64,000 nucleotides of DNA from Hymenobacter negativus (GTDB lineage: Bacteria; Bacteroidota; Bacteroidia; Cytophagales; Hymenobacteraceae), in assembly GCF_016056375.1 (NCBI RefSeq), contig NZ_JAEDAE010000001.1, positions 682,001-746,000 of the forward strand, read 5' to 3'. The position numbers and the translations under genes were made by a program. How positions within the stretch are numbered: position 1 is the first letter of the stretch; every line of letters starts with the position of its first letter. This document shows positions 8,373 through 17,398 of the stretch, in pieces. Under the pieces are notes generated by a model. That model saw only the letters and a list, made by a program, of their open reading frames with translations, ran no database searches and was not told the origin of the DNA.

Positions 8373-8972
8373 ATGAACTTTCTGGCCCATCTTTTCCTTT
8401 CCGGCGCTCCGGTTTCGGCCACTTATGCCGACGTGCTGCTCGGCAACTTCATTGCCGACTCGGTGCCCGGCCGGCAGCTCGAAAAATACCCGCCCGCGGT
8501 GCAAACCGGCATCCGCCTGCACCGCGCCATCGACACCTTTACCGACCAGCACCCGGTGGTGCGCCGCAGCACCCAGCGCCTGCGCGCAGCCGGCTACGGC
8601 AAGTACGCCGGCGTGATTTCGGATATGTTTCTGGACCATTTTCTGGCTCGCAATTTTCTCGAATACTCAGCCGAAACCCTGGCGGATTTTACCCGCCGCG
8701 TCTATGATAATCTGGCGGCTAATGAAGCCGTGATGCCACCGCGTGTGCAGCAGTTCTTTCCCCACCTCGTGCAGCACAACTGGCTGCTGGGCTATGCCAA
8801 AATGGAAGGCGTCGGTCGGGCCCTCAGCGGCCTGAGCCGCCGGGCGCTGCCAGGCTCGGGCATGGAAACGGCGGTAGAGGAGCTGGAGCGGAATTACGCG
8901 GCGTATGAGGCTGATTTCCGGGCGTTTTTCCCGGAGCTGCAGGCGTTTGTGGCGCTGTCATTGCGAGCGTAG
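8373..8972 (+). CDS. acpH: Acyl carrier protein phosphodiesterase
   Basis: A 199-residue protein of the AcpH family, which removes the 4'-phosphopantetheine arm from holo-acyl carrier protein. The start MNFLAHLFLSG is characteristic. Conserved acidic and His clusters are visible at GNFIADSV, HRAIDTFTDQHP and DMFLDHFLARN; these fit the metal-dependent HD-like active site. ATG 8373 is chosen over a TTG four codons upstream. The last codons and the TAG stop lie inside a dispersed palindromic element (8955-9134), so the C-terminal SLRA was probably created by the insertion. No partner gene is adjacent. Confidence 0.85.
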   Translation: MNFLAHLFLSGAPVSATYADVLLGNFIADSVPGRQLEKYPPAVQTGIRLHRAIDTFTDQHPVVRRSTQRLRAAGYGKYAGVISDMFLDHFLARNFLEYSAETLADFTRRVYDNLAANEAVMPPRVQQFFPHLVQHNWLLGYAKMEGVGRALSGLSRRALPGSGMETAVEELERNYAAYEADFRAFFPELQAFVALSLRA

Positions 8973-9134
8973 CGAAACAACCGAAGGTCAGCGTAGCTAA
9001 TCCGTCTTGTTCTCACCGACCAATCTACATAATGTGAAAAGCCCCGGTACTGTGCAGTGCCGGGGCTTTTCGATAAAGAAAGAGGCTGGTTTTGTCAGGA
9101 CGGATTGCCACGGCCTGCGGCCTCGCAATGACAG
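8955..9134. repeat. REPIN-like inverted element carrying a hairpin terminator
   Basis: The outer arms CTGTCATTGCGAG (8955-8967) and its complement (9122-9134) match over 13 bp. The inner AATCCGTC (8999-9006) is mirrored at 9099-9106. The element lies between acpH and slyD, overlaps the 3' end of acpH, and encloses the hairpin at 9036-9071. I infer a dispersed non-coding element, because the same style of sequence is common in related genomes as I recall them; only one copy of this family is in the window. Confidence 0.7.
9036..9071. terminator. Bidirectional terminator between acpH and slyD
   Basis: A 16-bp stem (9036-9051 with 9056-9071, a single mismatch) has A-rich and T-rich flanks on either side, so it can serve both convergent genes. 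Confidence 0.75.
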
Positions 9135-9163
9135 TTCTGCTGGCTGATGGCCGGTCGAACCGA

Positions 9164-9679
9164 TTAGTGCTGGTGGCCGCCTTCGCCGTGCACGTGGCCG
9201 TGAGCCAGCTCCTCGGCGGTGGCATCGCGCACGTCCTGCACCTTGCCGTGGAAGTGCATCACCATGCCGGCCAGCGGGTGGTTGAAGTCCATTTTTACGG
9301 CCGATTCGCCGATGCTGACCACCTTAGCCTGCATGTGGTTGCCTTCGTTGTCGGCCATGGGCAGGAAGTTGCCGGGCTGGAGCATTTCCTCGTCCAGCTT
9401 GCCGTCGATGAGGAAAACGTCTTTGGGGATTTCGACCAGGGCCTGCTCGTCATAGTCGCCGTAGGCCTGCTCCGGGGTGAGGCTGAACTGGAACTCATCG
9501 CCGGGGTTCTTGCCATTGAGCTGGGCTTCAAAGTCTTCGGGCAGACCGCTGTGGCCGAACAGGAATACCATGGGCGCATCAGCTTCGGCCGATTCGACCA
9601 ATACTTTTTCTTGGTTTTCGTCGGTCACGCTAAGGTCGTAGGTGATGGTGACGACTTTTTTATCGCTGATTGCAGCCAT
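9164..9679 (-). CDS. slyD: FKBP-type peptidyl-prolyl cis-trans isomerase, SlyD type
   Basis: A 171-residue cytoplasmic isomerase and chaperone. The FKBP half begins VVTITYDLSVTDENQEKVLV; the insert-in-flap domain follows at about 70-125 (YGDYDEQALVEIPKDVF), then the FKBP fold resumes with VKMDFNHPLAG. The end is His-rich (HGHVHGEGGHQH), as in metal-binding SlyD proteins that help deliver nickel. ATG 9679 (MAAISDKK) fits the family start; the in-frame extension upstream is not conserved-looking. It is convergent with acpH across the palindromic element. Nickel delivery is inferred from the His tail only. Confidence 0.92.
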   Translation of the reverse strand: MAAISDKKVVTITYDLSVTDENQEKVLVESAEADAPMVFLFGHSGLPEDFEAQLNGKNPGDEFQFSLTPEQAYGDYDEQALVEIPKDVFLIDGKLDEEMLQPGNFLPMADNEGNHMQAKVVSIGESAVKMDFNHPLAGMVMHFHGKVQDVRDATAEELAHGHVHGEGGHQH

Positions 9680-9840
9680 GAGAGTAAAGGGGGATTGGGG
9701 AGGAGAGAGTGCCAGCCCGGGCGGCTGATGCACAAAGAAAGGAAGTTCTGGCGGGAACGGCGGGCATGTCAGGAAATTAAAGCCCGTCATGCCGGGCGCA
9801 ACGCGGCATGACAGGCTTTTCCCTACATTCGGCCCAGAAC

Positions 9841-12030
9841 CTACGCCGGCATCGCCTTCAGCTCACGGCTCCAGAAGCGGTGTTTGGCAATGGCCGCGAT
9901 GAACTGCGTGGCCAAGCCACTTACCTGCGCGTCCTGACTGGTTGCAACGCCATCGGCTTTCAGAATATCCTCGGCCCCGGGGTAGGCGGCGGCTTTCAGC
10001 AACTCAATGCCCACGCCCGAAGCCGCAATGGGCTTGCAGTGGCGGAAGGCCTCGTTCACGAAGCGCACGGCGTCGGCGTTCTGCTTGAGAACAGCAACGC
10101 TGGCCTCGCCACCGGCCACGTACACCGCATCATACAGCACCGAAGCGGTGGAGAGGAAGGTGCCGTTCACCAGCAGCTCCTCGCCGCCCGCGCCCGTGAT
10201 GGTGCCCAGGTGCGTGGCCACAATGGCGGTCTGCGCGCCTTGGTCCATCAGTATTTTCATGAGTTCGCCAATGGCGGCCACGTCGGCGCCATCGGTAGCC
10301 AGGATGGCAATGTGGCGGGTTTGGATGCTGGCTTTGCCTTGGTTGATTTTGGCGTCCGGGGCAATGCTCAGAGCCGAGTCCTGGCCGATGTTACTGGCGG
10401 CGGGTTTCGACTGGAGCGAGGCGGCATCCGCATCGGCCCCTACCTGCAGGTTGAGTTGCACGCCCTCGGCCGAGGGGACTGTCACGCCCAGGCCTTCGGC
10501 CACGCGGCGCACCAGGTCGCTATCAATCTGGGCCAGCTGCATCAGCGTGCGGGTGCGCACAAACTCCTTCTGCACGTGGCTGAGCTCGAAACGCAGGGCC
10601 TTCACGATGTGCATCTTTTCGGCATCGGACTGGCTGTTCCAGAATAATTTAGCCTGGCTGTAGTGGTCCACGAAGCTCTTGCTGCGCAGGCGGATTTTGT
10701 GGCCTTCCACTCGCTCATGCACTGAATTGAAGCCGCCTTCGCTGCGCTTGGCTTGCTGCGGGAAGTTGTCGTTCAGCAGGTTGGGACCGTAGCTGGTCTG
10801 GCCCTTGTTGATGGTTTGGCGCATGTGCCCGTCGCGCTGCCCGTTGTGAATGGGCGCAATGGAACGGTTAATCGGAATCTCGTGGAAATTGGGGCCGCCG
10901 AGGCGCGTGAGCTGGGTGTCGGTGTAGGAAAACAAGCGGCCTTGCAGCAGCGGGTCGTTCGAAAAATCGATGCCCGGCACCACGTGGCCGAGGTGGAAGG
11001 CCACCTGCTCGGTTTCGGCAAAAAAGTTGTCGACGTTGCGGTTGAGCACCATCTTGCCCAGCAGCTGCACGGGCACTAGGTCTTCGGGAATGAGCTTGGT
11101 GGAGTCCAGAATATCGAAATCGAACTTGCGCTCGTCTTCTTCCTCCACCACCTGCACGCCCAGTTCCCACTCGGGGTAAGCGCCCATTTCGATGCAGTTC
11201 CAGAGGTCGCGGCGGTGGAAATCGGGGTCTTTGCCCGAAATCTGCTGGGCTTCTTCCCAGGCCACCGCGTGCGCGCCCTGCTTGGGCTTCCAGTGGAATT
11301 TTACGAAGCGCGACTTGCCGGCTTCGTTGATGAGGCGGAAGGTGTGTACGCCGAAGCCTTCCATCATGCGCAGGCTGCGCGGCAGGGCGCGGTCACTCAT
11401 GGCCCAGAGCAGCATATGCATGCTCTCGGGGTTGGTCGAAATAAAGTCGTAGAAGGTGTCGTGAGCCGAGGCCGCCTGCGGAATCTCGTTGTGCGGCTCC
11501 GGCTTCACGGCGTGCACGAAGTCGGGAAACTTGATGGCATCCTGGATGAAGAACACCGGAATATTGTTGCCCACAAGGTCGAAAACGCCTTCCTGGGTGT
11601 AGAATTTCACGGCGAACCCGCGCACGTCGCGCGCCAAATCCGACGACCCGCGCGAGCCGGCCACCGTGGAAAAGCGCGTGAACACCGGCGTTTGCACGCC
11701 GGCCTGCAGGAAGTCGGCGCGGCTCAGGTTGGCGTTGTTGCCGTAGGCTTCGAAGTAGCCGTGGGCGGCCACGCCGCGGGCGTGCACCACGCGTTCGGGG
11801 ATGCGCTCGTGGTCGAAATGCGTGATTTTTTCGCGCAGTATGAAGTCTTCCAGCAGCGTGGGGCCGCGCTCGCCGGCTTTCAGGGAATTCTGGTCGTCGT
11901 TGATGCGCAGGCCCTGGTTGGTGGTCAGAAACTGGCCGTAGCCGTCTTCGCGGTTCTGGGCCAGCTCGTCGGTTTTGGCGGTGCTCACGGCGTCTTCGTG
12001 GGTCTTCTTGGCTAGTGGTTTCTTGCTCAT
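9841..12030 (-). CDS. katE: Large-subunit (HPII-type) catalase
   Basis: A 729-residue haem catalase that converts hydrogen peroxide to water and oxygen. The catalytic His is His83 in RVVHARG, the distal Asn lies in [10 protein letters not shown] (about 155), and the proximal haem-ligand Tyr is in [12 protein letters not shown] (about residue 370). After about residue 560 there is a linker and a DJ-1/PfpI-like flavodoxin-fold domain ([18 protein letters not shown]), the signature of the large HPII subgroup. ATG 12030 (MSKKPLAKK) is the start; the longer open frame upstream is not catalase-like. It has a 319-bp divergent intergenic region upstream and appears to be a single-gene unit. Confidence 0.97.
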   Translation of the reverse strand: MSKKPLAKKTHEDAVSTAKTDELAQNREDGYGQFLTTNQGLRINDDQNSLKAGERGPTLLEDFILREKITHFDHERIPERVVHARGVAAHGYFEAYGNNANLSRADFLQAGVQTPVFTRFSTVAGSRGSSDLARDVRGFAVKFYTQEGVFDLVGNNIPVFFIQDAIKFPDFVHAVKPEPHNEIPQAASAHDTFYDFISTNPESMHMLLWAMSDRALPRSLRMMEGFGVHTFRLINEAGKSRFVKFHWKPKQGAHAVAWEEAQQISGKDPDFHRRDLWNCIEMGAYPEWELGVQVVEEEDERKFDFDILDSTKLIPEDLVPVQLLGKMVLNRNVDNFFAETEQVAFHLGHVVPGIDFSNDPLLQGRLFSYTDTQLTRLGGPNFHEIPINRSIAPIHNGQRDGHMRQTINKGQTSYGPNLLNDNFPQQAKRSEGGFNSVHERVEGHKIRLRSKSFVDHYSQAKLFWNSQSDAEKMHIVKALRFELSHVQKEFVRTRTLMQLAQIDSDLVRRVAEGLGVTVPSAEGVQLNLQVGADADAASLQSKPAASNIGQDSALSIAPDAKINQGKASIQTRHIAILATDGADVAAIGELMKILMDQGAQTAIVATHLGTITGAGGEELLVNGTFLSTASVLYDAVYVAGGEASVAVLKQNADAVRFVNEAFRHCKPIAASGVGIELLKAAAYPGAEDILKADGVATSQDAQVSGLATQFIAAIAKHRFWSRELKAMPA

Positions 12031-12349
12031 GGAAAGTAATCGGCTTGGGTTAGTGGCGTAGGGTGAACGTGACTTGGCGGTGACGGTTAGGCATAGTCCG
12101 GACAAATAATTCGGGCATTTTTTGGTGATGCTGGCTAGCGCTTGAAGGTCAGTAGCCACGGTACACCTAGTGAGGAGCCTGTGCAAATGACTTTTTGGTG
12201 AGGATGCAAAGGCTTCATCCGGTTTTACGCCTTGCGCAAGCCATTCAGAACCGGTCCGTGACGGTGGGCCGAATAACCTGGCTTAGGCGTGGCGCGTACC
12301 CGAAGGCAGTGCTTTCTAATCCCAGCTTTCCTTTCAACTCCAAATCCAA
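12031..12349. other. Divergent intergenic region katE / beta-propeller lipoprotein
   Basis: No convincing coding sequence is seen in these 319 bp. Both flanking genes must start here, but I found no full TTG - TAnnTTTG promoter on either strand. The segment is slightly more AT-rich around 12100-12125. Confidence 0.5.
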
Positions 12350-13510
12350 ATGCGCAATAAATCGCACCAAGCGCTGGCTGCCGCGCTGCTGAGTGGCAGC
12401 CTGCTGGCCGCCTGCCAATCCAACCCGCCCACCACGCAGGACGAAGCCGTGAACAAGGAAGCCGTGGTGAAAACTGACTCAGCGGCCGCCCCCGTGGCCA
12501 AAGCCGACTCGGTGCCCACCATCGGCAGCCCGCAACTGCTTTTCACCCTCGACGACGCCCACAACACGCCCGATGGCCTGGCGCTGGCCCCCAACGGCCA
12601 CCTCATCCTCTCGGTGCCCAACTTGGCCGACAACAGCCAGCCGGCCTCGCTGATGGAGATTGATGGCATGACCATCAAACCCTTCGCCACCAACCTGCCC
12701 GTGGAGCCCACCACCAAAAAAGCGGCCCCAATGGACCTGGCTTTCGGTCCCGATGGCAACCTCTACTACGCCGAAAACCAGTACGAAAACAGCAAGGATT
12801 TCAAATCGCGCCTGATGAAGGTGACGATGAAAAACGGCAAGCCCGGGGCCATCACCACGGTGGTCGATAACTTCGCGCTGGCCAACGCCGTGGTCTGGAA
12901 AGGCAACACGATTTACGTGACCGACAGCCAGTGGGACCTGCCCGATAACGACAAAGGCAGCGCCATACTTAAATTTTCGCTGGCCGAGCTGAACAAGGGC
13001 ACCGTGCACCTCAAGCCCAAAACCATGGACCCGCACGTGCTGGCCACGTTCACGACGACGGTGAATGAAACCGGCGTGGACAACGGCGCCGATGGTATGG
13101 ACTACGATAGCAAAGGCAACTTTTACACGGGTTCCTTCGGCGACGGCAAGCTGTACAAGGTTTCGTTAAAGCCCGATGGCAGCCTGGCCAAGCAGGAAAC
13201 CCTGCAGCTCAAAGGCAAAGCTATTCCCTGCGTCGATGGCCTGATTATCGACCGTGCGACTGATAAAATGTACCTCTGCAACTCGCGTGAAAACGCCATC
13301 GAAATCGTGGATTTGCGCAACGGCAACGCCGTGACCACCCTGGCCCAAAACGGTGATACCGACGGCACAGGCGGCAAGCTCGACCAGCCGGCCGAAGTGC
13401 TGCTGAAGGGCAAGCGGCTGTATATCTCTGATTTCGACAAGCCGGAAAAGCATTTTGTGAACTCGAAATCGGACGCACCGCACACGATGTCGGTAATTGA
13501 CCTGCCGTAA
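12350..13510 (+). CDS. Secreted lipoprotein with an SMP-30/gluconolactonase-like beta-propeller
   Basis: A 386-residue lipoprotein: the signal peptide ends in the lipobox LLAAC (Cys22), followed by a Thr/Ala/Lys-rich spacer. From about residue 65 it shows repeating propeller blades with motifs such as DGLALAPNGHLILSV, MDLAFGPDGNLYYAEN, DGMDYDSKGNFYTG and GLIIDRATDKMYLCN. This matches the SMP-30/gluconolactonase/LRE-like sugar-lactone or strictosidine-type group. The acidic residues of such enzymes bind a divalent metal, but I cannot assign the site securely. It ends just before a 15-bp inverted-repeat terminator. The substrate is unknown; a binding protein without enzymatic activity is possible. 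Confidence 0.8.
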   Translation: MRNKSHQALAAALLSGSLLAACQSNPPTTQDEAVNKEAVVKTDSAAAPVAKADSVPTIGSPQLLFTLDDAHNTPDGLALAPNGHLILSVPNLADNSQPASLMEIDGMTIKPFATNLPVEPTTKKAAPMDLAFGPDGNLYYAENQYENSKDFKSRLMKVTMKNGKPGAITTVVDNFALANAVVWKGNTIYVTDSQWDLPDNDKGSAILKFSLAELNKGTVHLKPKTMDPHVLATFTTTVNETGVDNGADGMDYDSKGNFYTGSFGDGKLYKVSLKPDGSLAKQETLQLKGKAIPCVDGLIIDRATDKMYLCNSRENAIEIVDLRNGNAVTTLAQNGDTDGTGGKLDQPAEVLLKGKRLYISDFDKPEKHFVNSKSDAPHTMSVIDLP

Positions 13511-13529
13511 CTCAGGGCCGCCGTTACTT

Positions 13530-13575
13530 CCAGCAAAAATCCCCGTTGGCGTCCGCCGGTGGGGATTTTTGCTGG
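13530..13575. terminator. Strong hairpin terminator
   Basis: A perfect 15-bp inverted repeat (13530-13544 with 13561-13575) contains A5 on the left arm and T5 on the right. It separates the propeller lipoprotein from the peptidase gene, whose -7 element begins 11 bp later. Confidence 0.8.
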
Positions 13576-13585
13576 AAAAAGAGGG

Positions 13586-13593
13586 TAAATTTG
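13586..13593 (+). promoter_or_regulatory. -7 element upstream of the S9 peptidase
   Basis: TAAATTTG matches TAnnTTTG exactly and lies 39 nt before ATG 13633. The nearest TTTG upstream (13568-13571) is only 14 nt away, shorter than usual, so the -33 part is uncertain. Confidence 0.45.
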
Positions 13594-13632
13594 GCGTTGC
13601 AACTTATTGCATTCGTTCTCATCTATTCCCGC

Positions 13633-15801
13633 ATGATTCAACTTTTTGCCCGCCGTGCCGCTCTGGCCGGGGCCTTTTCGCTGCTAACCACAGCCGCCGC
13701 CTGGGCCCAGTCCCCCGGCACCCAATGGACCAAAGACGGCTACGGCTACCTGCAGGTGCGCCCCGACTCGGTGGTGCAGCTCGACATTCGCCAGCCCGGG
13801 AAGGTGCGCACGTTGCTCAGCAAGCGCCAGCTCACGCCCGCCGGCCAAACGGCCCCGCTAGGCGTGCGCCGCGTGGCGCTGTCCGATGATGGTCGCCTTA
13901 TCCTGCTCAATACCAACACCAAAAAGGTATGGCGCTACGATACGCGCGGCGATTATTGGGTGTACGACACCGGCACGAAGCAGCTGACACAGCTGGGCAA
14001 GGGCCGGCCGGAGTCGTCGCTGATGTTTGCCAAGTTTTCGCCCGATGGGAGCAAGGTGGCCTACGTGAGCGGCCACAACCTCTTCGTGGAAAACTTGGCC
14101 GACCACGCCATCACCCAGCTCACCACCGACGGCACCGACAAGCTCATCAACGGCACTTTTGATTGGGTGTACGAGGAGGAGCTGGACTGCCGCGACGGTT
14201 TCCGCTGGAGCCCCGACGGCCAGCACCTGGCCTACTGGCAGCTCGACGCCAACAAGACGCGCAATTACTTGATGCTGAACACCACGGACGCGCTGTACCC
14301 GTTCACGGTGCCCGTGGAGTACCCTGTGGTGGGCGAAGACCCCAGCCGCTGCCGGGTGGGTGTGGTGGCCGTGAGCGGCGGCGCTACGAAGTGGATGGAC
14401 GTGCCCGGCGACGCCGTGCAGCACTACATTCCGCGCATGGAATGGGCCGGAGCCAATGAGTTGATTATCCAGCAGCTCAACCGCCGCCAGAACGAGAGCA
14501 AGCTCATGCTCTGCACCGCCGCCACCGGCGCGGTGAAACCCATTTACACCGAAACCGACAAGGCCTGGATTATGGCCAAGGACGAGCCCGTGGGCTGGGA
14601 CTGGTTGAAAGACGGCAAAAGCTTTGTGTGGGCCAGCGAGAAGGACGGCTGGCGTCACCTTTACCAGATTGACCGCAGCGGCAAAGAGAAGCTGCTCACG
14701 CCCGGCAACTACGACGTTATCAGCGTGGAAGGTATTTCGGAGGCCACCGGCACCATCTACTTCCTAGCCTCGCCCACCAACGCCACCCAGCGCTACCTCT
14801 ACAAGGTGCCGCTGAAAGGCGGCAAGGCCGAGCGCGTGACGCCCGCCGCCCTCAGCGGCACCAACACCTACGAAGTGTCGCCCAACGGCAAGGTGGCCCT
14901 GCACCGCTACGCCAGCGCCAGCAGCTACCCGGTATCGGACGTGGTGGCCCTGCCTGCGCACCAGCGCCTGAGCGGCGGCGAACTGCCCGAGCAGGCCAAG
15001 AAGATGAAGCTGCCGAAGACCGAATTTTTCCAGGTGAAAACCGCCGACGGCGTGACCCTGGACGGCTGGATGGTGAAGCCCACCAACTTCGACCCCGCCA
15101 AGAAATACCCCATCGTGTTCATGGTGTACGGCGAGCCGGCCAGCCAGACGGTGACCGATAACTTCGGCACAGGCTTTAACCGCCTCTACCAGGGCAGCAT
15201 GGCCGACGACGGCTACATCTACGCCTCCATTGAAAACCGGGGTGCTCCGGCTCCGCGCGGCCGCGAGTTCCGTAAGTCCATCTACCACAACCTGGGCAGC
15301 CTCAACATCCGCGACCAGGCCATGGGCGCTAAGGAAGTGTTCAAAAACAGCTGGGTCGACACCAGCCGCGTGGCGGTGTGGGGCTGGAGCGGCGGCGGTT
15401 CCTCCACGCTGAACCTGCTGTTTCAGTACCCGAAGATTTACAAAACCGGCATCTCCATTGCGGCGGTTGACAACCAGCTCAACTACGACAACATTTACCA
15501 GGAGCGGTACATGGGCCTGCTGCCCGAAGACAAGCATTATTTCGTGGACAACTCGCCGCTGGCCCACGCCAAAAACCTGCGCGGCAACCTGCTGCTCGTC
15601 CACGGCACCGGTGACGACAACGTGCATTACAACAACGCCGAGCAGATGATAAACGAGCTGGTGAAAAACGGCAAAACCTTTCAGCTCATGGCTTACCCCA
15701 ACCGCACGCACGGCATCTCGGAGGGCGAGGGTACCAGCAAGCACCTGGCCGCTACCTACACCAAATTTCTGAAGGAAAATTGCCCGCCCGGCGGCCGGTA
15801 G
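13633..15801 (+). CDS. Dipeptidyl peptidase IV-type serine peptidase (family S9)
   Basis: A 722-residue exported peptidase that removes dipeptides from protein N-termini in the periplasm. A signal peptide (1-26, ending AAAWAQ) precedes the eight-bladed DPP-IV N-domain, with the substrate N-terminus-binding motif DWVYEEEL near residue 176. The C-terminal alpha/beta-hydrolase domain holds the triad Ser586 (GWSGGG), Asp661 (HGTGDDNVH) and His693 (NRTHGIS). The nucleophile elbow reads GWSGGGSS, where DPP-IV enzymes usually have GWSYGG. ATG 13633 (MIQLFARR) gives the signal peptide; an upstream ATG would start inside the terminator. It probably contributes to peptide nutrition. Confidence 0.95.
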   Translation: MIQLFARRAALAGAFSLLTTAAAWAQSPGTQWTKDGYGYLQVRPDSVVQLDIRQPGKVRTLLSKRQLTPAGQTAPLGVRRVALSDDGRLILLNTNTKKVWRYDTRGDYWVYDTGTKQLTQLGKGRPESSLMFAKFSPDGSKVAYVSGHNLFVENLADHAITQLTTDGTDKLINGTFDWVYEEELDCRDGFRWSPDGQHLAYWQLDANKTRNYLMLNTTDALYPFTVPVEYPVVGEDPSRCRVGVVAVSGGATKWMDVPGDAVQHYIPRMEWAGANELIIQQLNRRQNESKLMLCTAATGAVKPIYTETDKAWIMAKDEPVGWDWLKDGKSFVWASEKDGWRHLYQIDRSGKEKLLTPGNYDVISVEGISEATGTIYFLASPTNATQRYLYKVPLKGGKAERVTPAALSGTNTYEVSPNGKVALHRYASASSYPVSDVVALPAHQRLSGGELPEQAKKMKLPKTEFFQVKTADGVTLDGWMVKPTNFDPAKKYPIVFMVYGEPASQTVTDNFGTGFNRLYQGSMADDGYIYASIENRGAPAPRGREFRKSIYHNLGSLNIRDQAMGAKEVFKNSWVDTSRVAVWGWSGGGSSTLNLLFQYPKIYKTGISIAAVDNQLNYDNIYQERYMGLLPEDKHYFVDNSPLAHAKNLRGNLLLVHGTGDDNVHYNNAEQMINELVKNGKTFQLMAYPNRTHGISEGEGTSKHLAATYTKFLKENCPPGGR

Positions 15802-15851
15802 CAAGCGGTTGTGCTGCGCTCAGGATTAGAGTGAATTAAAACGCTAATAGT

Positions 15852-15896
15852 CACAAAAAAGAGGCGCGGGGATTTTCCCGGCGCCTCTTTTTTGTG
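15852..15896. terminator. Bidirectional terminator between convergent genes
   Basis: A perfect 16-bp stem (15852-15867 with 15881-15896), with A6 on one arm and T6 on the other, serves the peptidase gene and the convergent T9SS protein gene. Confidence 0.85.
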
Positions 15897-15947
15897 GTTG
15901 AGACCGGCTGCTTATGCTTGGGCCGGAGGCTGGTTATTGAAGCATAA

Positions 15948-17396
15948 TTATTCGCGTATAATCTTAACGGTGCGATGAAAAGCATTGTGACTGATGCGGC
16001 ACACGTACACACCCGAAGCCAGCACGGCGGCCTCGGGCAGCGGCAGCGTATTGCTGCCAGGCACCAGCGCCGCCTCGTGCCGGAGCACCGTGCGGCCCAC
16101 CCCGTCGAGCACCACGATGATAACCGGGCCAGCCTCCGTAGTGCGGAGCAGCAGGTTCAATTCGGAGCCGAAGGGCTGCGGGTAGGCCTGCACAGCGAAG
16201 CCTCCGGTGGCGGGTACCTGCACGGTACGCACGGGCGAGTAGCTGAAAGTGCCGTCACGGTCCACTTGGCGCAGGCGATAGTACACCAGCTCGGCGGCGT
16301 AACGGGTCAGGTTGGGGTCGGGAAGCGAGTAGTCGTGGCGCTGGGTGCTGCTGCCCTGGCCCACCACCGTGCCGATGCGCTGAAACGTGCGACCATCGGG
16401 GCTGGATTCGACCTCGAAATGGTCGTTGTTTTTCTCCGAGGCGGTGGTCCAGCGCAGCAGCGCGTCGGGGCCCTGGCGCTCGGCGGTGAAGCTGAGCAGC
16501 TCCACCGGCAGCGGGTTGGCCAGGTTGCTCACCGTGAAGCGCGAAAGGCCGGCGGTGCTCACCGTGAGGGTGCGAGCCGCGCCGCTGGCGGGGGGGGCCG
16601 CGGCCTGCCAGGCGGCGCTGTTGTCGGGCATGCGCCACACCTGAGCTTGGCCAAATGTCAGGCCGTTATCGTCGTCGGGCAGCCAGGCCAGGGCAAGGTC
16701 GACGGGGGTGGTGGGCTGCTGGTCGGATACCACGGTCCAGACGCGGTCGATGCCTTTCTGGCTGGCGTTGGCGGGGTTCTGGCCGTAGCTCAGGCCGGCG
16801 GTTTGCAGGCCAGCGGTGCGCGTCACGCGCACGGTGCCGAGGGTGTTGCTGTTGGGATTTAGCCCGAAACCGTTGCCAAAATCGACCGAGGCGCTGCCAC
16901 TTACGTTGGCCCGGTCTACGCGCAGGTTGCCCTGCACGTAGCGGCCGGACGCTTCGCCCGTGAGGGTCGCGCCATCGGGCAGGAGCAGGGTGGCGGTGGG
17001 GGCGGTGCGCAGCAGGCCGCTGGTGAGTTGCACCTGCTGCGTTACGGTGAGGTTAGTGGGCAGCAGCACGCGGTTCTGACCCAGTGCGCCGGTGTTGCGC
17101 ACTTCGAGGTTGGCGAGGCTGGCCCCGCCGGGCGTGAGGGTCTGGTCGGTACTGCCGGCCATTACCACGCTGCCGGTGCCGGGCGCGATGGTGCCGGCGT
17201 TGGTCAGGTTGCCGGCCACCTGCACAGTGCCGTTGTTGGTCAGCGTAGCGCCAGCCTGGTTGCTGAGGCTGCCGGGCAGCGTGAGAGTAGCGCCGGGGCC
17301 CACGGTGAGCTGGGTGCCGATGTTGGTAAGGTCCTGAGCCTGGGCAGCGGCCACCCCCAGGATCAGGACGGCGGCCAGGGAAGTCGACTTCTGCAT
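15948..17396 (-). CDS. Secreted protein with T9SS type A C-terminal sorting domain
   Basis: A 482-residue exported protein. A signal peptide (about 1-20, ending AAQAQ) is followed by a beta-rich region of short repeats (LSNQAGATLTNNGTVQVAGN), suggesting a beta-helix. A fibronectin-III-like segment common in this phylum comes next (PVELLSFTAERQGPDALLRW ... KNNDHFEVE). The last 80 residues (AYPQPFGSELNLLL ... ASGVYVCRI) form the type IX secretion signal, so it should be released or anchored at the cell surface. Its ATG is 2 nt after the stop of the S74-domain gene, indicating translational coupling and joint function. No enzymatic motif is visible. Confidence 0.88.
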   Translation of the reverse strand: MQKSTSLAAVLILGVAAAQAQDLTNIGTQLTVGPGATLTLPGSLSNQAGATLTNNGTVQVAGNLTNAGTIAPGTGSVVMAGSTDQTLTPGGASLANLEVRNTGALGQNRVLLPTNLTVTQQVQLTSGLLRTAPTATLLLPDGATLTGEASGRYVQGNLRVDRANVSGSASVDFGNGFGLNPNSNTLGTVRVTRTAGLQTAGLSYGQNPANASQKGIDRVWTVVSDQQPTTPVDLALAWLPDDDNGLTFGQAQVWRMPDNSAAWQAAAPPASGAARTLTVSTAGLSRFTVSNLANPLPVELLSFTAERQGPDALLRWTTASEKNNDHFEVESSPDGRTFQRIGTVVGQGSSTQRHDYSLPDPNLTRYAAELVYYRLRQVDRDGTFSYSPVRTVQVPATGGFAVQAYPQPFGSELNLLLRTTEAGPVIIVVLDGVGRTVLRHEAALVPGSNTLPLPEAAVLASGVYVCRISHNAFHRTVKIIRE

Positions 17397-17398
17397 TA

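Noticed and set aside
12195..12392. Short plus-strand open frame in the katE intergenic region
   Set aside because: Runs into the real signal-peptide start at 12350 in another frame and has no coding character.
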